Origin: Argyresthia goedartella | Taxonomy: Eukaryota; Arthropoda; Insecta; Lepidoptera; Argyresthiidae | NCBI GenBank assembly: GCA_949825045.1 | Contig: OX463818.1 | Location: forward strand, 34,178,906-34,242,905 | Length of the DNA: 64,000 nt | Direction of reading: 5' to 3' | In this document: piece by piece, positions 1-10,999 of the stretch | Position numbering within the stretch: the first letter of the stretch is position 1 | How the letters are laid out: each line of letters begins with the position of its first letter | The notes under the pieces: model-generated | What the model was told of the DNA's origin: nothing | The model's database searches: none | Seen by the model: the letters and a program-made list of their open reading frames with translations, nothing else | Translations under genes and position numbers: made by a program

Positions 1-41
1 CAATGCCCTACATTATGTAGCAGTCACATAAACTACTATTA
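1..41 (+). repeat. MITE-H distal end, cut by window edge
   Basis: The first 41 bases end with GTCACATAAACTACTATTA, the same terminus seen in MITE-H copies at 10330-10361, 19515-19536 and 31855-31876. Only the outer tip is inside the window. Confidence 0.75.
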
Positions 42-74
42 GATAACGTTAGTTACACATTACGAGTAGTATCG

Positions 75-625
75 TATTATGTATAAATGTAGCCCATTAG
101 TGGCTCCACCGAGGGGCACAGGCCTTTACCCGAATAAGAGTATGATTGGGCCATACTCCACCACGCTGGCTCAGTGCGGGTTAAGGGAGGAGTTTTTCGC
201 GACTACTACTACCAAGACTCGACAACCCGAATGACCGAGTCGGCAGTGACCCTGCCTACGAAGTCAAGGGTCCTGGTTTCAAGTCCCGGTGGGGGAAAAT
301 ATTTGTTTGATGAGAACGGATTTTGTACCCTTATAAGTATGTGTATCGTTGTCTAGTACCCAAGATACACAGAATCCTAGTTTGGGGCTAGATCAATGTG
401 TGTAAATTGAGTCCAAGGTATTATTATTATATATATTATTAAGTAGCGATAGTAGCCGGAACCTAGTCACAGCCTCTCGGCTTTGACGTGTCATCCCGAA
501 CAAGGTACGTCCGATAATTACGTACTTAAGATAAATTACCCATATCTTTGGTACGTGGTCAGCAACGGATTCGAAGCTACATCTTCTGCATGAGAAGCAG
601 GCGAGAAACCCATTAAAACACAGCT
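75..625 (-). repeat. S3-like long SINE/repeat, interrupted by S1
   Basis: The outer parts (about 75-220 and 441-625) match sequence at 29428-29710, 46925-47005 and 53150-53300: a block with 'gtagcccatt', 'cgaggggca' and 'ccaccacgctggc', then 'tagcgatagt..cgg', then a degraded S3 head ('gagaagcaggcgagaaaccc'). In the other copies 'taccaag' runs directly into 'tagcgacagt'; here an S1 SINE lies between them, so S1 inserted into this older repeat. Confidence 0.7.
221..440 (+). mobile_element. S1 SINE (tRNA-derived)
   Basis: A tRNA-like head (CCGAATGACCGAGTCGGCAG) and a diverged RNA polymerase III B box (GGTTTCAAGTCC) are followed by the family body 'tttgatgagaacgga..ttgtac', 'gtctagtacccaagatac', 'ctagtttggggctagatcaa', and an AT-rich ATT-type tail. 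Other copies: 22161-22380, 36021-36270, 51829-52078, 54712-54946 and 57332-57573. This copy sits inside an S3-like repeat. Confidence 0.8.
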
Positions 626-629
626 CTCA

Positions 630-1190
630 TCTATCATATAATACCATTATTGTTAGTACTTAGCCTATTTAAACATAGAAAGGGCTGGAAATGGCGACGA
701 AGGCATACATTTGAGAGAGACAGCATAAAAAAGCGGCGGCAATTTCTCTAATCCAAAATTTGTATGCACGATTCGGGTAACAAAGTTCTTTATTTTCATC
801 ATCTACAATTTCACACTATTAAACATCTGCCAGCATATATTGGCCCCTCTTCATCAATATAAACAAGTACCTGAACAGAATAGGGCTATCACAAGTTGAT
901 TGAATGAGGATAAATATCGATGAGTATATATGGTTTTGTCATAAGATATAATGTAATTTTGCTATATTGGGTCTGGTATTGTATTTTCTAGGAAATAGGG
1001 ATATTTTATTATCGATTTCGTGTTGTGGGTGGTTTACTTCTCTTTCTACGTTATTGCAGCCAATCAAAATTAGTGTTAAAAATAGCAATGTTGCATTCGA
1101 GCGACCAGAAATTCCTCGGACAGCAGCAGCTATGGTGCGTGACTGATTCCTCGGACGGACGCGGAACCAAAGTTTGGTAACCGGTTCGTA
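630..1190. other. unassigned AT-rich DNA
   Basis: I see no coding pattern, tandem repeat or recognised element here. Confidence 0.5.
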
Positions 1191-1199
1191 ACTAGTTGT

Positions 1200-1699
1200 G
1201 AAGGAAGAAGTATCCGGTTTGAGTATCTCTTTTCAGGAGATCGGCAACGGAGATCTCACACGGTCTCACTCTTAGCCACTCCAAGGCATAGCACTTCCGC
1301 ATATGAGCACTCCTTCAGGTTGCAGGCGGTCCGACTGTGGAACGCACTTCCTTGTGCGATAAGAGACAGCCCCACTCTTTTCGCTTTCAAAAACCGGGTA
1401 AAAGAGCACTTCCTCTCTCTTTTGTGATAATTGTAGTATGTATATATTATTATTATATGTAAACTATATGTATACAGATTTATGTATGTATTGATATTTA
1501 TTTAGTAGTTTGGTATATACAAGTATGTATTTTATTTACCGTATTTTATAGATATTTAATTTACTTATACGTATTTTATAATTGTTTAGTATAAATTTCC
1601 TAGCATGCCTTGGTTTGCTGGAATAAATCTCTTTTTAGAGATAAGCTCGCCTTTGTACATATGTTTTCTCTTAATGTATCTTTTTTAAATAACTGTGGT
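1200..1699 (+). pseudogene. LINE-T 3' end: C-terminal RT-ORF remnant plus 3' UTR
   Basis: A reading frame ending at the TGA near 1426 encodes a tail with RLWNALP, AIRDSPTLFAFKNRV and a final LSLL. This resembles the C-terminus of CR1/Jockey-group LINE ORF2 proteins (W-N-x-LP followed by F-K-x-R). It is followed by an AT-rich 3' UTR, the motif 'ccttggtttgctgg', the hairpin ATCTCTTTTTAGAGAT and 'aagctcgccttt'. The same 3' UTR recurs at 43486-43770 and as shorter pieces at 3805, 18880, 40655, 49168 and 61330 (minus). The copy is 5' truncated and lacks RT motifs. The clade is uncertain. Confidence 0.65.
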
Positions 1700-2138
1700 C
1701 AATAAAGAATTATGAATGTTCAATAAAGAATTATGAATGTTCAATAAAGAATTATGAATGTTCAATAAAGAATTATGAATGTTCAATAAAGAATTATGAA
1801 TGTTCAATAAAGAATTATGAATGTTCAATAAAGAATTATGAATGTTCAATAAAGAAATATGAATGTTCAATAAAGAATTATGAATGTTCAATAAAGAATT
1901 ATGAATGTTCAATAAATAATTATGAATGTTCAATAAAGAATTATGAATGTTCAATAAAGAATTATGAATATTCAATAAAGAATTATGAATGTTCAATAAA
2001 GAATTATGAATGTTCAATAAAGAATTATGAACGTTCAATAAAGAATTATTAATGTTCAATAAAGAATTATAAATGTTCAATAAAGAATTATTAATGTTCA
2101 ATAAAGAATTATGAATGTTCAATAAAGAATTATGAATG
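1700..2138 (+). repeat. 21-bp minisatellite, about 21 units
   Basis: The unit is CAATAAAGAATTATGAATGTT (written with one extra base beyond 20: 21-bp period starting CAATAAAG and ending AATGTT), repeated about 21 times with scattered substitutions. Each unit contains AATAAA or a one-base variant. The array begins exactly where LINE-T copies normally end ('gtgcaataaagaat..gaatg'), so it appears to be an expanded LINE tail. Read on the minus strand it gives an artificial heptapeptide-repeat ORF, which I reject as a gene. Confidence 0.95.
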
Positions 2139-2325
2139 AAGGTATTTTTCCACTTTCATATAAAGTCATGCCTCTGCCACCCCATCTGAGAAAATACTCT
2201 GCCACCCTAGCAGCTCCCCCTCGTCCTATATAGGCCCGCCATACACAGGGACCACTTGAAGCAGTCACTCTTGACACTGCCGCTTCAAGCTACGACTGCA
2301 TAGTGTACATATCGCAGTTAGTTGG

Positions 2326-2764
2326 TTAAATCAGACATTTAACTAACTCTCTAGACCGTTAATTAAATACCGACGTTTAACCGAGTCACTAAATTTCCTT
2401 CAGACAAGTGAGTGAACGAAACGTTTAACGAGTTGTCTCAACGTTCCGAGGCAACAAGACATATACAATATTTAAAAAAAAATAAGTTTATGTTTTGTTG
2501 TTCTTACATGTTCAACCTAACACGAAGGATAAAGGGGGCTTCGCTTCGCTCACCTTTACCCTTCCCCTAAGCTACCGCAATGTTTTGCCCTGATATAAGC
2601 TTTGCAAATCAGCTGTTGTCGTGACGCCATCTTGTTTTCCAACACCCCTGCTTTCTGTAAGACAGATTGTTAAACGTTTTCAACGATGCTTTATTTAAAT
2701 CAAAATGATTTGGTGATTTGGTTAAACGTCGGTATTTAGAGAGTTAGTTAAGTGTCTGATTGAA
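2326..2764. mobile_element. MITE-B: TIR element carrying the shared core
   Basis: The left end (TTAAATCAGACATTTAACTA) and the right end read in reverse (TTCAATCAGACACTTAACTA) are terminal inverted repeats. The match continues as 'actctcta' and then 'aataccgacgtttaacc' on both sides, for about 55 bp in all. The interior (about 2490-2600) holds the core also found in MITE-A, C and D: 'tgttcttacatgttcaacc', 'gcttcgcttcgctcacc' and 'ctaagctaccgca'. There is no coding capacity. A half copy lies at 26322-26450. Confidence 0.8.
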
Positions 2765-2769
2765 GGTGA

Positions 2770-3800
2770 TACGAAAAAAAAATGTTTTTTTTTCGAATCC
2801 ATTTACTCCACCACGAAGTGATCTACAGATTTTATTTTTTGATTAACGTTTATTGAGTATTTGATAAAATTCTCACTAAAGGAAAACGCGATTGGATGAA
2901 ATTTTCTCAATATAATTTAATAACGAAAACACCTCTAAACTGTTTCATTTTTTCCTGTAATTCTGAAATCTTCATTGTGGAACTGCGTTCAAAATGTAGA
3001 TATTTATGTATTCGTCAACTCTCCTTAAAATACTTTTTAACAAAATAGCGTAGTTTAATTTAAATCTATTTTTCCGTGGTTTAGTGCTACGTTACGGCAT
3101 TTTTTCCCGATTCCGTCCCTCTCACACTGCGGGTCTTTCCGCCTGGAGTAACGGGGACCTTTGCACGGACGAAGTATCGCCTTAAGGGATTAAATATGGC
3201 CAGAAATGCATCTTTAGCTTCAATTCTAGGCTAAACTAGACAACATAAAAATTTAGGATAAATATATGTTATAAAAGGTCTATTAGAGATAAGAATGGAC
3301 TTTTTAAATTACCGGATATCTGTTATATTTAATACTTAAAGATATTTTTCGCAATGCATTATTATTCAACTAAATGAACAAGCGCTCGGAGACGAAATCA
3401 GTTTCCTATGTGAAACTTACACGCAAAAATAGGTAAAAAAATGGAAAATTTTTGGTTGTTTTATTATATTTTTAATGATATTATTATAGGAGTTTATTAA
3501 TATTTTCTATAATTTTCTTGGACTCGGAGCTCGGGCTGTCCCGCGGGGCTCTGCCCGGGAGCATGCGTCAGTCTACTTCGACGCGATGCGACAGGTATTT
3601 GTTTTCTTTGTCTAATTCTCAATGCCATTAGCCTTTGTTCAGCCCTTAACCAACCAACTGCGACATACATAGTACACTCATCGGACCGGTCGAGCGGTTG
3701 CTTCACTATGCAGTCGCATATCGCAGTCAATACCAAAGTACGCGCTTGGATGAAACCTAAAGTGCGCAACAGCCTCCCAGCGGCGGAGATTTGGATTTGG
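2770..3800. other. unassigned DNA
   Basis: AT-rich sequence without a convincing ORF. A GC-richer patch around 3520-3600 and 3720-3800 has no recognised homology. Confidence 0.5.
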
Positions 3801-3804
3801 AAGA

Positions 3805-3897
3805 AATCTCTTTTTAGAGATAAGCTCGCCTTTGCTTATTAAATTTCTTTTAATTGTCTGTCACCTTATATTATCTATGCAATAAAGAATATGAATA
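3805..3897 (+). repeat. LINE-T 3' terminus fragment
   Basis: Contains 'ggaagaaatctctttttag', 'agataagctcgcctttg' and a terminal 'gcaataaagaatatgaatatg', matching the 3' end of LINE-T at 1599-1715. This suggests a severely 5'-truncated insertion. Confidence 0.7.
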
Positions 3898-4216
3898 TGA
3901 TATTGAGATTCCGCGCCGTTTTGCGTTGACCGGCTGGAATGAAATGCGTCAATTTATTAAAGTTTCCCTATTATTTTTTATATGAAAAAAATAGCAGAAT
4001 TTTCCGAAAACATTTGATAGCGACAAGACAATATACGCTCCAGAAGAATGTTGTATAGCGTTTTGCCTTTTCTTATTCAGCCAGGAGTGCGGCCACAAAC
4101 ATAGGAATAGGGTAGCAAAGATAAATATTTTACCCTAGTTTACCAAATCCATACTCGGTTTGCATGACAGATTCTTTCAGTGCAAGTTTTTTTTTATTGT
4201 GTAAGTATATGTCATT

Positions 4217-4639
4217 TTTAGGGTTCCGTACCCAACGGGTAAGAACGGAACCCAATTACTAAGACTTCGCTGTCCGTCCGTCCGTCCGTCCGTCCGTCCG
4301 TCTGTCACCAGGCTGTATATCAAGAACCTAGCTAGCTAGAGAGTTGAAATTTTCACAGATTATGTATTTCTGTTGCCGCTATAACAACAAATACTAAAAA
4401 ACAGAATAAAATAAATATTAAAGGGGGCTCCCTTACAACAATTCTTTCAATACCACATACAAACTTATGAATGCACCTGGTTACGTACATGGAGTGTGAA
4501 AGTAACCGCACCAATAACTTTGTAAACAATATTTTGCTATGTAAAATCCAAACTATTTACTCCACACTATCCCTGCCACATTATACTGTGGTACGGAACA
4601 CTTTGTGCGCGAGTTAGACTCGCACTTGGCCGGTTTTTT
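4217..4639 (+). mobile_element. CCGT-type interspersed repeat (SINE-like)
   Basis: Starts 'agggttccgtacccaacgg' and has a (CCGT)n run at 4273-4302. It continues with 'caccaggctgtat', 'gaaattttcacagat', 'tgttgccgctataacaaca' and 'gggggctccc', and ends 'gagttagactcgcacttggc'. Other copies are at 5511, 10560 (minus), 23071 (minus), 32800 and 33427. The family is widespread in lepidopteran sequence; I do not assign a formal name. It is non-coding. Confidence 0.8.
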
Positions 4640-5110
4640 ACGTTTCTTTTGTTCTAACAAGTCAACCTAACACAAAGACTATTCGGAGGCTTCGCTGCGA
4701 TCGCCCCCTCTAGTCTTCACCTAAGCTACCGCAGTGTAATGCCCTGGTATTTCGTTTGCAATTCAAGTTTATACAAGTTCACAGTTGAACGGTTTCATTA
4801 CAGTACAGTTTGCAATTTATCGAGGGTTTTTAAACTATCGAGAAAAAACGTTCGATTATAAACATACATACACACATACATATGCTCACGCATATTTCCC
4901 GGAAGAGGGGGAGGCAGAGACTTAAAGACCTCCACCTGCTACGATCCTGGCATACATCTCTCGCTTCCTCAACATTCACAAGCCTCTTCAAGCAAGATCG
5001 CCGGTTACGGGTACTTCGTATTTGCCCCTGCACTAACAAATCGCCTATTTGGTCTATACTAACGGTTGTGACAATCTTACGGTGACGTATATATGTACAG
5101 CGCAACATCT
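4640..5110 (+). repeat. MITE core plus unclassified repeat
   Basis: About 4640-4750 is a diverged version of the shared core ('caacctaacacaaag', 'ggcttcgctgcgatcgcccc', 'cacctaagctaccgcagtg'). It is followed by 'acggtttcattacagtaca' and 'catatgctcacgcatat..cccggaag', which also occur at 6827-6916. The rest, to 5110, has a repeat-like appearance but no family I can name. Confidence 0.5.
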
Positions 5111-5510
5111 AATCTACATACTATTCCTATACTTCCCGCTCGCGTAAGCACTCCCTATATACAAGTATTACCTTTGCATACAATTGAAATTCGCGATTTA
5201 TTTTTGCATGCGACGCTATGACTCCTCGGTTTTTTATGGCTGTATCGGTTAAGCTCTGTGCTGCAAGGAAAGAGTTACCTAATGCTTTGCTAAGTAGGCT
5301 CTCGCCGTGCGATAGTGGAGTGGTTGACTGTTGCCTTGCATAATTCCTTTAAACTGAAATTTTGTAAGTCCTAATAATCATCTAGCATAAATAACTACGA
5401 GTAACAAAGTCATGAACATAGGATGCATATACAATAGAAAGACTACAATTATACAGCTTAAAGATAAGAATGTTGAATAATAATTTCACATAATCAGCAA
5501 TTTATATTGT

Positions 5511-5925
5511 TTTAGCGTTCCGTACCCAAAGGGTGCCAAACGGGAGCCTATTTTTAAGCCTCCGCTGTCCGTCCGTCCGTCCGTCTGTCACCAGGCTGTA
5601 TCTTGTGAACCGTAATAGTTAGACAGATAAAATTTTCACAGATGGTGTATTTATGTTGCTGCTATAATAACAAATACTAAAAAACAGAATAAAATCAATA
5701 TTTAAGGGGGCTCCCATACAATAATTCTTTCAATACCACATACAAACTTATGAATGCACCTGGTTACGTACATGTAGTGTTAAAGTAGCCGCACCAATAA
5801 CTTTGTAAACAACATTTTGCAGTGAAAAACCAAACTATTCACTCCACACCATCCCTATCATTGTCGGTGATACGGAAACCTTCGTGCGCGAGTAAGACTC
5901 GCACTTGACCGTTTTTTTTTTCTTA
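5511..5925 (+). mobile_element. CCGT-type interspersed repeat
   Basis: Same order of blocks as the copy at 4217: 'gcgttccgtacccaaaggg', (CCGT)n at 5568-5586, 'gtcaccaggctgtatc', 'gggggctcccatac', 'gcgcgagtaagactcgcac'. It is followed, as in the 4217 copy, by a piece of the shared MITE core (5925-5990). Confidence 0.8.
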
Positions 5926-6130
5926 CAAGTCAACCTGACCTGACACGAAGTTTAAAGTGGGATTCGCTTCGCACACACCCTTCAGCCTTCAATTACCCTG
6001 ATAAAGTTGCCGTGGGCAGTTCAGAATTTCACATAACATTATTGACCAAAAAATGACAAGTAAAACATCCATTATGTTAGGAGACTCAAATTAAACTAAA
6101 TTAAGCCAACCAAAACAGTATGCCGAAGTA

Positions 6131-6227
6131 ATAAGTTGAGCCACAATGACGGCGTCTGCGCAGGTAAAAACGACTGTTTTAGATACATTTTACCATGCGC
6201 AGACGCCGCCATCGTGGCTCAACTTAT
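6131..6227. repeat. 97-bp inverted repeat (hairpin)
   Basis: The arms 6131-6169 and 6188-6227 are reverse complements with two mismatches and one indel, around an 18-bp loop. Arm ends read ATAAGTTGAGCCAC and GTGGCTCAACTTAT. This could be a tiny foldback MITE; no other copy is visible in the window. Confidence 0.8.
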
Positions 6228-6398
6228 ACGCCAGTTACTGTACTTATGATAAGTTTATCATTATGCGAAGAAAAACCAAGAAACACTAGTGGAGAGGTGC
6301 GGAAGAGGCGACATTACATAATGCGGACCCAGAAGTCTCGCGCCACACCGACGGCACGAAAACACTCCCCTCCCACACCCCCCGCTATATTGCCCTTT

Positions 6399-7475
6399 AA
6401 TAGTAGTTTATCTACACACGTATCATAAACCCTCTTTACTGCGTACAAAAACCGCACGTTACGTTCAGCATAATGTTAAACTACTTGGTAAAAACTCATT
6501 TCTTATCTGAAAAATTACACATTATGACCATAATGTGTAATTTTTCTACATATTATGACATTCAAATTTCGAACGCCGACGCCCGCCTGCGTGCCGCCCC
6601 TAGTTTGTCTGTGAAGTTGGAACTGACATTCAAATTTCGAACGCCGACGCCCGCCTGCGTGAAGATGGTACTACAGAACAAGCTAAACAACTGCAGAGCC
6701 ACAATGCCGGTCAAATATGCGGTTCCTGAATACATCAAAGAGAGCTTATTATATGTGTGTAGATAAACTAGTGTGTGCAACTGTACATAATTAGGCATTA
6801 AAACTCTCGAGTTATCACTCGTTCGCAGTTTAACGGTTTCATTACGGTACAGTTTACAATTTATCGATGTACACATACATATGCTCACGTATATATCCCG
6901 GAAGGGGGGAGGCAAGCCGAAGGCGAGTTTGATAATAATATCTTATTATGAAAAGAGCCGAACTCTCGAGTATTGATGCCCTCCATTATGTAGCACTCAC
7001 ATAAACTACTATTATGTGACTGATAGATAATGGAGGGCATTAAAACTCGAGAATGGGTTTATGAAACTAGCCGAAGGCGAGTTTCGTAATAATATCACTC
7101 GAGAGTTTTAATGCCTAATTATATACAGTTACATATACTAGTTTATCTACACACATATCATAAGCTCTCTTTGATGTGTTCAGGAACCGCATGTTCGACT
7201 GGCATGGTGGCATTGATAATTGCTCTGCTCTTGTTTAGCTTGTTCAGTAGTTTGTCTGTGAAGTTGGTTCATAGACAAACTAGGGGCGGCACGCAGGCGG
7301 GCGTCGGCGTTCGAAATTTGAATGTCATAATTTGCCAAAAATGTATACATTGTGGTCATAATGTATCAATATTCAGATAAGAAATGAGTTTTTTCCAAGT
7401 AGTATAACATTATGCTGGTCGTAATGTGCGGTTTTTTAGACGCAGTAAAGAGGGTTTATGATTCGTGTGTAGATA
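6399..7475. mobile_element. MITE-H head-to-head pair (palindromic)
   Basis: One copy runs left to right from 6399 ('aatagtagtttatctacac') to about 7008. A second, inverted copy runs from about 7005 to 7475, ending 'tgtgtagataaa'. The junction near 6968-7040 is itself palindromic (GCCCTCCATTATGTAG mirrored by an imperfect copy). Each arm carries the blocks 'ccctctttactgcg', 'aaaaaccgcacgttacg', 'acgccgacgcccgcctgcg', 'tagtttgtctgtgaagttgg' and 'aggcattaaaactc'. The first copy contains a foreign insert at about 6827-6916 that resembles 4770-4910. No transposase is encoded. Confidence 0.8.
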
Positions 7476-8011
7476 AATAATATTTTCAACAAACCTGCTC
7501 GTAAACTGGTTCTTTGTAGCAAGGCATACAGGGCCACAATAGCGCATATTACACCCTCGTGCTTTTTACTTTGCATTTTTTTTCAATCTCAGCTGCGAGT
7601 TTTTATGCCTACAAACAATTAATATTTTTGTGAATATTTTAGCGTTAAGTTTAATATTATAATAAAATAATCATCTTTTTAACCTTATTTCATCTTTCGC
7701 TACATTTTACCCATAATTTGCATATTCAAAGCCTTATTTTTATTGGCTGTTTATCGGTGTTTCCCGTGCCTTCATCAGCAACTGAGCGCGCCAGCGCGTG
7801 AAAAAAGAAAAAAGCGCGCCAATTTGCACAAATCTAATTACGAAGTTTGGCTGCGTCTATTTATTTCCTCGCAAGTGAGTTGAAAAACGTCATATGATAC
7901 TTGTGCGCATTGATTATTACACCCATGACTATCTTAACGCGTGTAATACGGCCTCGTGTGCAATAATCAACTTTATCTGCACACGTATCATAAACCCTCT
8001 TTACTGCGTCC

Positions 8012-10012
8012 TTTACTGTGCAACAGCTGTGCATCAGTGGACGATATTAACAGCAAGTTGGTAGAAACTGTCCAAACGGTAGGGTCCAAGTATTTTAAAA
8101 CTCTCCGTAAAAATAGACCTCAAAAACTATCAGACCACACCCGAAACCTCATGGCTAGTAGACGTTCTATGACGCTCCAAACCTCCGATGACGCTGAGTC
8201 TTATAGGCAGCTCAATAGACAGATTATGAAGTCCCTGCGACACGACATACGCTCCTTCAATACACAGCGTATTAAGGAGACCATCGAGCGGAACCAAGGC
8301 TCCAAAGTGTTCGCAAGGGACATGTCTATCGGGCAAAGCCAGTTGACAAAGCTGAAGATCGAGGATGGAAGCGTAACGTCGAACAAGTCAGAGGTGTTAC
8401 GGGAGATAGAGAGGTTCTATGGACAGTTATATACCTCTGTGTCCTCTGAGCCTGTTGGCTCTGCGACGGACCCCAGAGCCAAGCTAACCCGACACTATAC
8501 CGAGGATATCCCGGACATCAGCCTGTACGAGATTAGGATGGCTCTCAAACAGCTTAAGAACAACAAGGCACCGGGCGAGGATGGAATTACCACAGAGCTT
8601 CTGAAAGCGGGCGGGACGCCGGTACTGAAAGTCCTTCAGAAGCTATTTAATTCCACCTTGCTCGAGGGAAAAACGCCTGAGGCGTGGAACAGGGGTGTTG
8701 TGGTACTGTTCTTCAAAAAAGGTGACAAAACCTTACTGAAGAACTACAGGCCCATAACACTGCTGAGCCACGACTATAAGCTGTTCTCGAGAGTTATCAC
8801 GAACCGTCTCGAACACAGGCCCGATGACTTCCAGCCTACCGAACAAGCCGGTTTCCGAAAGGGCTATAGCACCATAGACCACATACATACACTTCGGCAG
8901 ATTATTCAAAAGACTAAAGAGTATAATCGCCCATTATGCTTGGCGTTTGTGGACTATGAGAAAGCCTTCGATTCCGTCGAAACATGGGCTGTTCTTAGAT
9001 CTCTCAAGCGATGCGTATTGACTATCGGTACGTTGAAGTGCTGAAGTGCTTGTATAACAACGCCACCATGTCAGTTCAAGTACAGGAGCATTCCACGAAG
9101 GAAATCCCCCTAAAGAGAGGAGTAAGACAGGGAGATGTAATATCTCCGAAACTGTTTACTGCTGCTCTGGAGGATTCCTTCAAGCTCCTGGAATGGCAAG
9201 GACTAGGCATCAATATCAACGGCGAATACATCACTCACCTTCGATTTGCCGACGATATAGTAGTCATGGCTGAGTCGCTTGAAGATCTTGGAAAAATGCT
9301 CGATGACCTAAATAGAGTTTCTCAACAAGTGGGTCTTAAAATGAACATGGACAAAACGAAGGTCATGTTCAACGTCCATGTTGCACCCACCGCACTAACT
9401 GTTGGGAACTCTACTCTCGAAGTTGTTGACGAATATATATACCTGGGACAGGCAGTCCGATTAGGTAAGTCCAATTTTGAGAGAGAGGTCAGTAGACGGA
9501 TCCAACTAGGTTGGGCAGCGTTCGGTAAATTACGCAACGTCTTCTCGTCCAAAATCCCTCAGTGCCTGAAGACTAAGGTGTACAATCATTGTGTGTTGCC
9601 AGTGATGACTTACGGCTCTGAGACGTGGTGCTTCACAAAAGGACTTTTTCAGAGGCTCAATGTCGCGCAGCGAGCTATGGAAAGGGCTATGCTTGGTATT
9701 TCTCTACGAGATCGAGTCAGAAATGAGGAGATCCGTAGAAGAACCAAAGTTGCTGACATAGCCCGTAGGATAAGCAAGCTGAAGTGGCAATGGGCAGGCC
9801 ACATAGCGCGAAGATCGGATGGCCGATGGGGCAAAAAGGTCCTTGAATGGAGACCACGTACTGGCAAGCGCAGTGTGGGTCGGCCACCTACGAGATGGAT
9901 CGACGACCTGGTGAGGATCGCTGGATCTCGTTGGATGCAGGTGGCTACGGAGCGGTCACGCTGGAGTGCGATTGGAGAGGCCTTTGTTCAGCAGTGGATG
10001 TTAACAGGCTGA
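8012..10012 (+). pseudogene. RTE-type reverse transcriptase, frameshifted
   Basis: The first frame (to the stop at 9044) has KNNKAPGEDGITTELLK, NYRPITLLS and motif A in FVDYEKAFDSV. The second frame (in frame from about 9011 to the TGA at 10012) has motif B RQGDVISPKLF, the catalytic FADD box in LRFADDIVVMA, and the C-terminal WAGHIARR and GEAFVQQW blocks. The two frames overlap, and homologous sequence switches from one to the other near 9010-9015, as expected from a one-base deletion there. The first frame also opens upstream in MITE-H sequence, so its nominal start is not the real one. With no endonuclease domain and a frameshift, this copy should be inactive. Confidence 0.85.
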
Positions 10013-10019
10013 AATAATG
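8012..10019 (+). mobile_element. RTE-like non-LTR retrotransposon, 5' truncated
   Basis: A 2008-bp insertion in MITE-H, flanked by the 9-bp duplication ACTGCGTCC. It has a reverse transcriptase region and the C-terminal tail typical of insect RTE-type LINEs (WAGHIARR, VLEWRPRTGKR, GRPPTRW, GEAFVQQW). It ends shortly after the stop codon in 'gaaataatg'. The apurinic-endonuclease domain expected at the N-terminus is absent, consistent with incomplete reverse transcription. The low divergence of the TSD suggests a fairly recent event. Confidence 0.85.
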
Positions 10020-10559
10020 ACTGCGTCCAAAAGCCGCTCGGTACGATCAGTATAATGTTAAACTTCTTTGTAAAAACTCATTTCTTATCTGAATAATGAA
10101 CATTATGACCATAATGTGGAAATTTTCTACATTAAAATTTCGAACGCCGACGCCCGCCTGCGTGCCGCCCCTACTTTGTCTGTGAAGTTGGTACTACTGA
10201 ACAAGCTAAACAAGTGCTGAGCAATTATCAATGCCACCATGCCGGTCGAAGATGCGGTTCCTGAACACAATAAAGAGAGCTTATGATATGTGTGTAGATA
10301 AACTAGTGTATGTAACTGTACATAATTAGGCATTATGTAGCAGTCACATAAATTACTATTACATACTTGCATCATAATATACTTATGCAAAATTGTAGTA
10401 TACCAGAGCTCCTGTCAAAATCTCTCGCATTCAACATTTACAAGAGAATGGCTTCGTTGCCTCGATCACATTATCTTTGGTAATGTTCGATCCGCTGCCA
10501 TCGCACCCGAGCCTTAAGCAATCAAATTACAATGGCAAAGGGAAATGGTAAATAAAAAA

Positions 10560-10988
10560 ACGGCCAAGTGAGAGTCGGACTCGCGCAGGAGGGGTTCCGT
10601 AACATTATCTATAAAAACGACAAAAATCACGTTTGTTGTATGGGCTCCCCTTAACTATTAATTTTATTTTAATTTAAATATTTATTTTTAAAGTGATTAA
10701 TATAACTGTGAATATTTCAAGCGTCTACCTGTTACCGTTATCAATATCAAGCAAGAACGAGCAAAACAATCACGTTTGTTGTATGGGAGCCCCCTTCAAT
10801 GTTTATTTTATTCTGTTTTTTAGTATTTGTTGTTATAGCGGCAACTGAAATACATCATCTGTGAAAATTTCAACTCTCTAACTATCACGGTTCATGAGGT
10901 ACAGCCTGGTGACAGACGGACGGACGGACGGACAGCGGAGTCTTAGTAATGGGGTTAACGTTTGACCCTTTGGGTACGGAACCCTAAC
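10560..10988 (-). mobile_element. CCGT-type interspersed repeat
   Basis: Minus-strand copy. On the plus strand it starts 'gccaagtgagagtcggactc', passes 'gggagcccccttcaatg' and 'ggtacagcctggtgacagac' with (GGAC)n, and ends 'tttgggtacggaacccta'. Confidence 0.8.
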
Positions 10989-10999
10989 AAAAACGAAAA

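Larger units (their letters stand above)
7972..10361 (+). mobile_element. MITE-H copy split by an RTE-like LINE
   Basis: The left end (7972-8011, 'tttatctgcacacgtatc..taaaccctctttactgcg') resumes at 10020 ('actgcgtccaaaagccgc') and continues to 'cacataaattactatta' at 10361. The bases ACTGCGTCC are duplicated at 8003-8011 and 10020-10028, so the inserted LINE occupies 8012-10019. Confidence 0.85.

Noticed and set aside
1685..2122. A 145-codon minus-strand ORF made of a repeated seven-residue unit
   Set aside because: It is only the translation of the 21-bp minisatellite, whose period is a multiple of three.
4273..4302. CCGT runs as a CRISPR-like or independent satellite array
   Set aside because: The runs are short, have no spacers, and always occur at the same point within a larger interspersed repeat.
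6562..6915. A 117-codon minus-strand ORF and similar ORFs at 35695, 45790, 10127 and 19067
   Set aside because: They are the same MITE-H sequence read in frames that happen to be open; the family has no conserved protein and the frames differ between copies.
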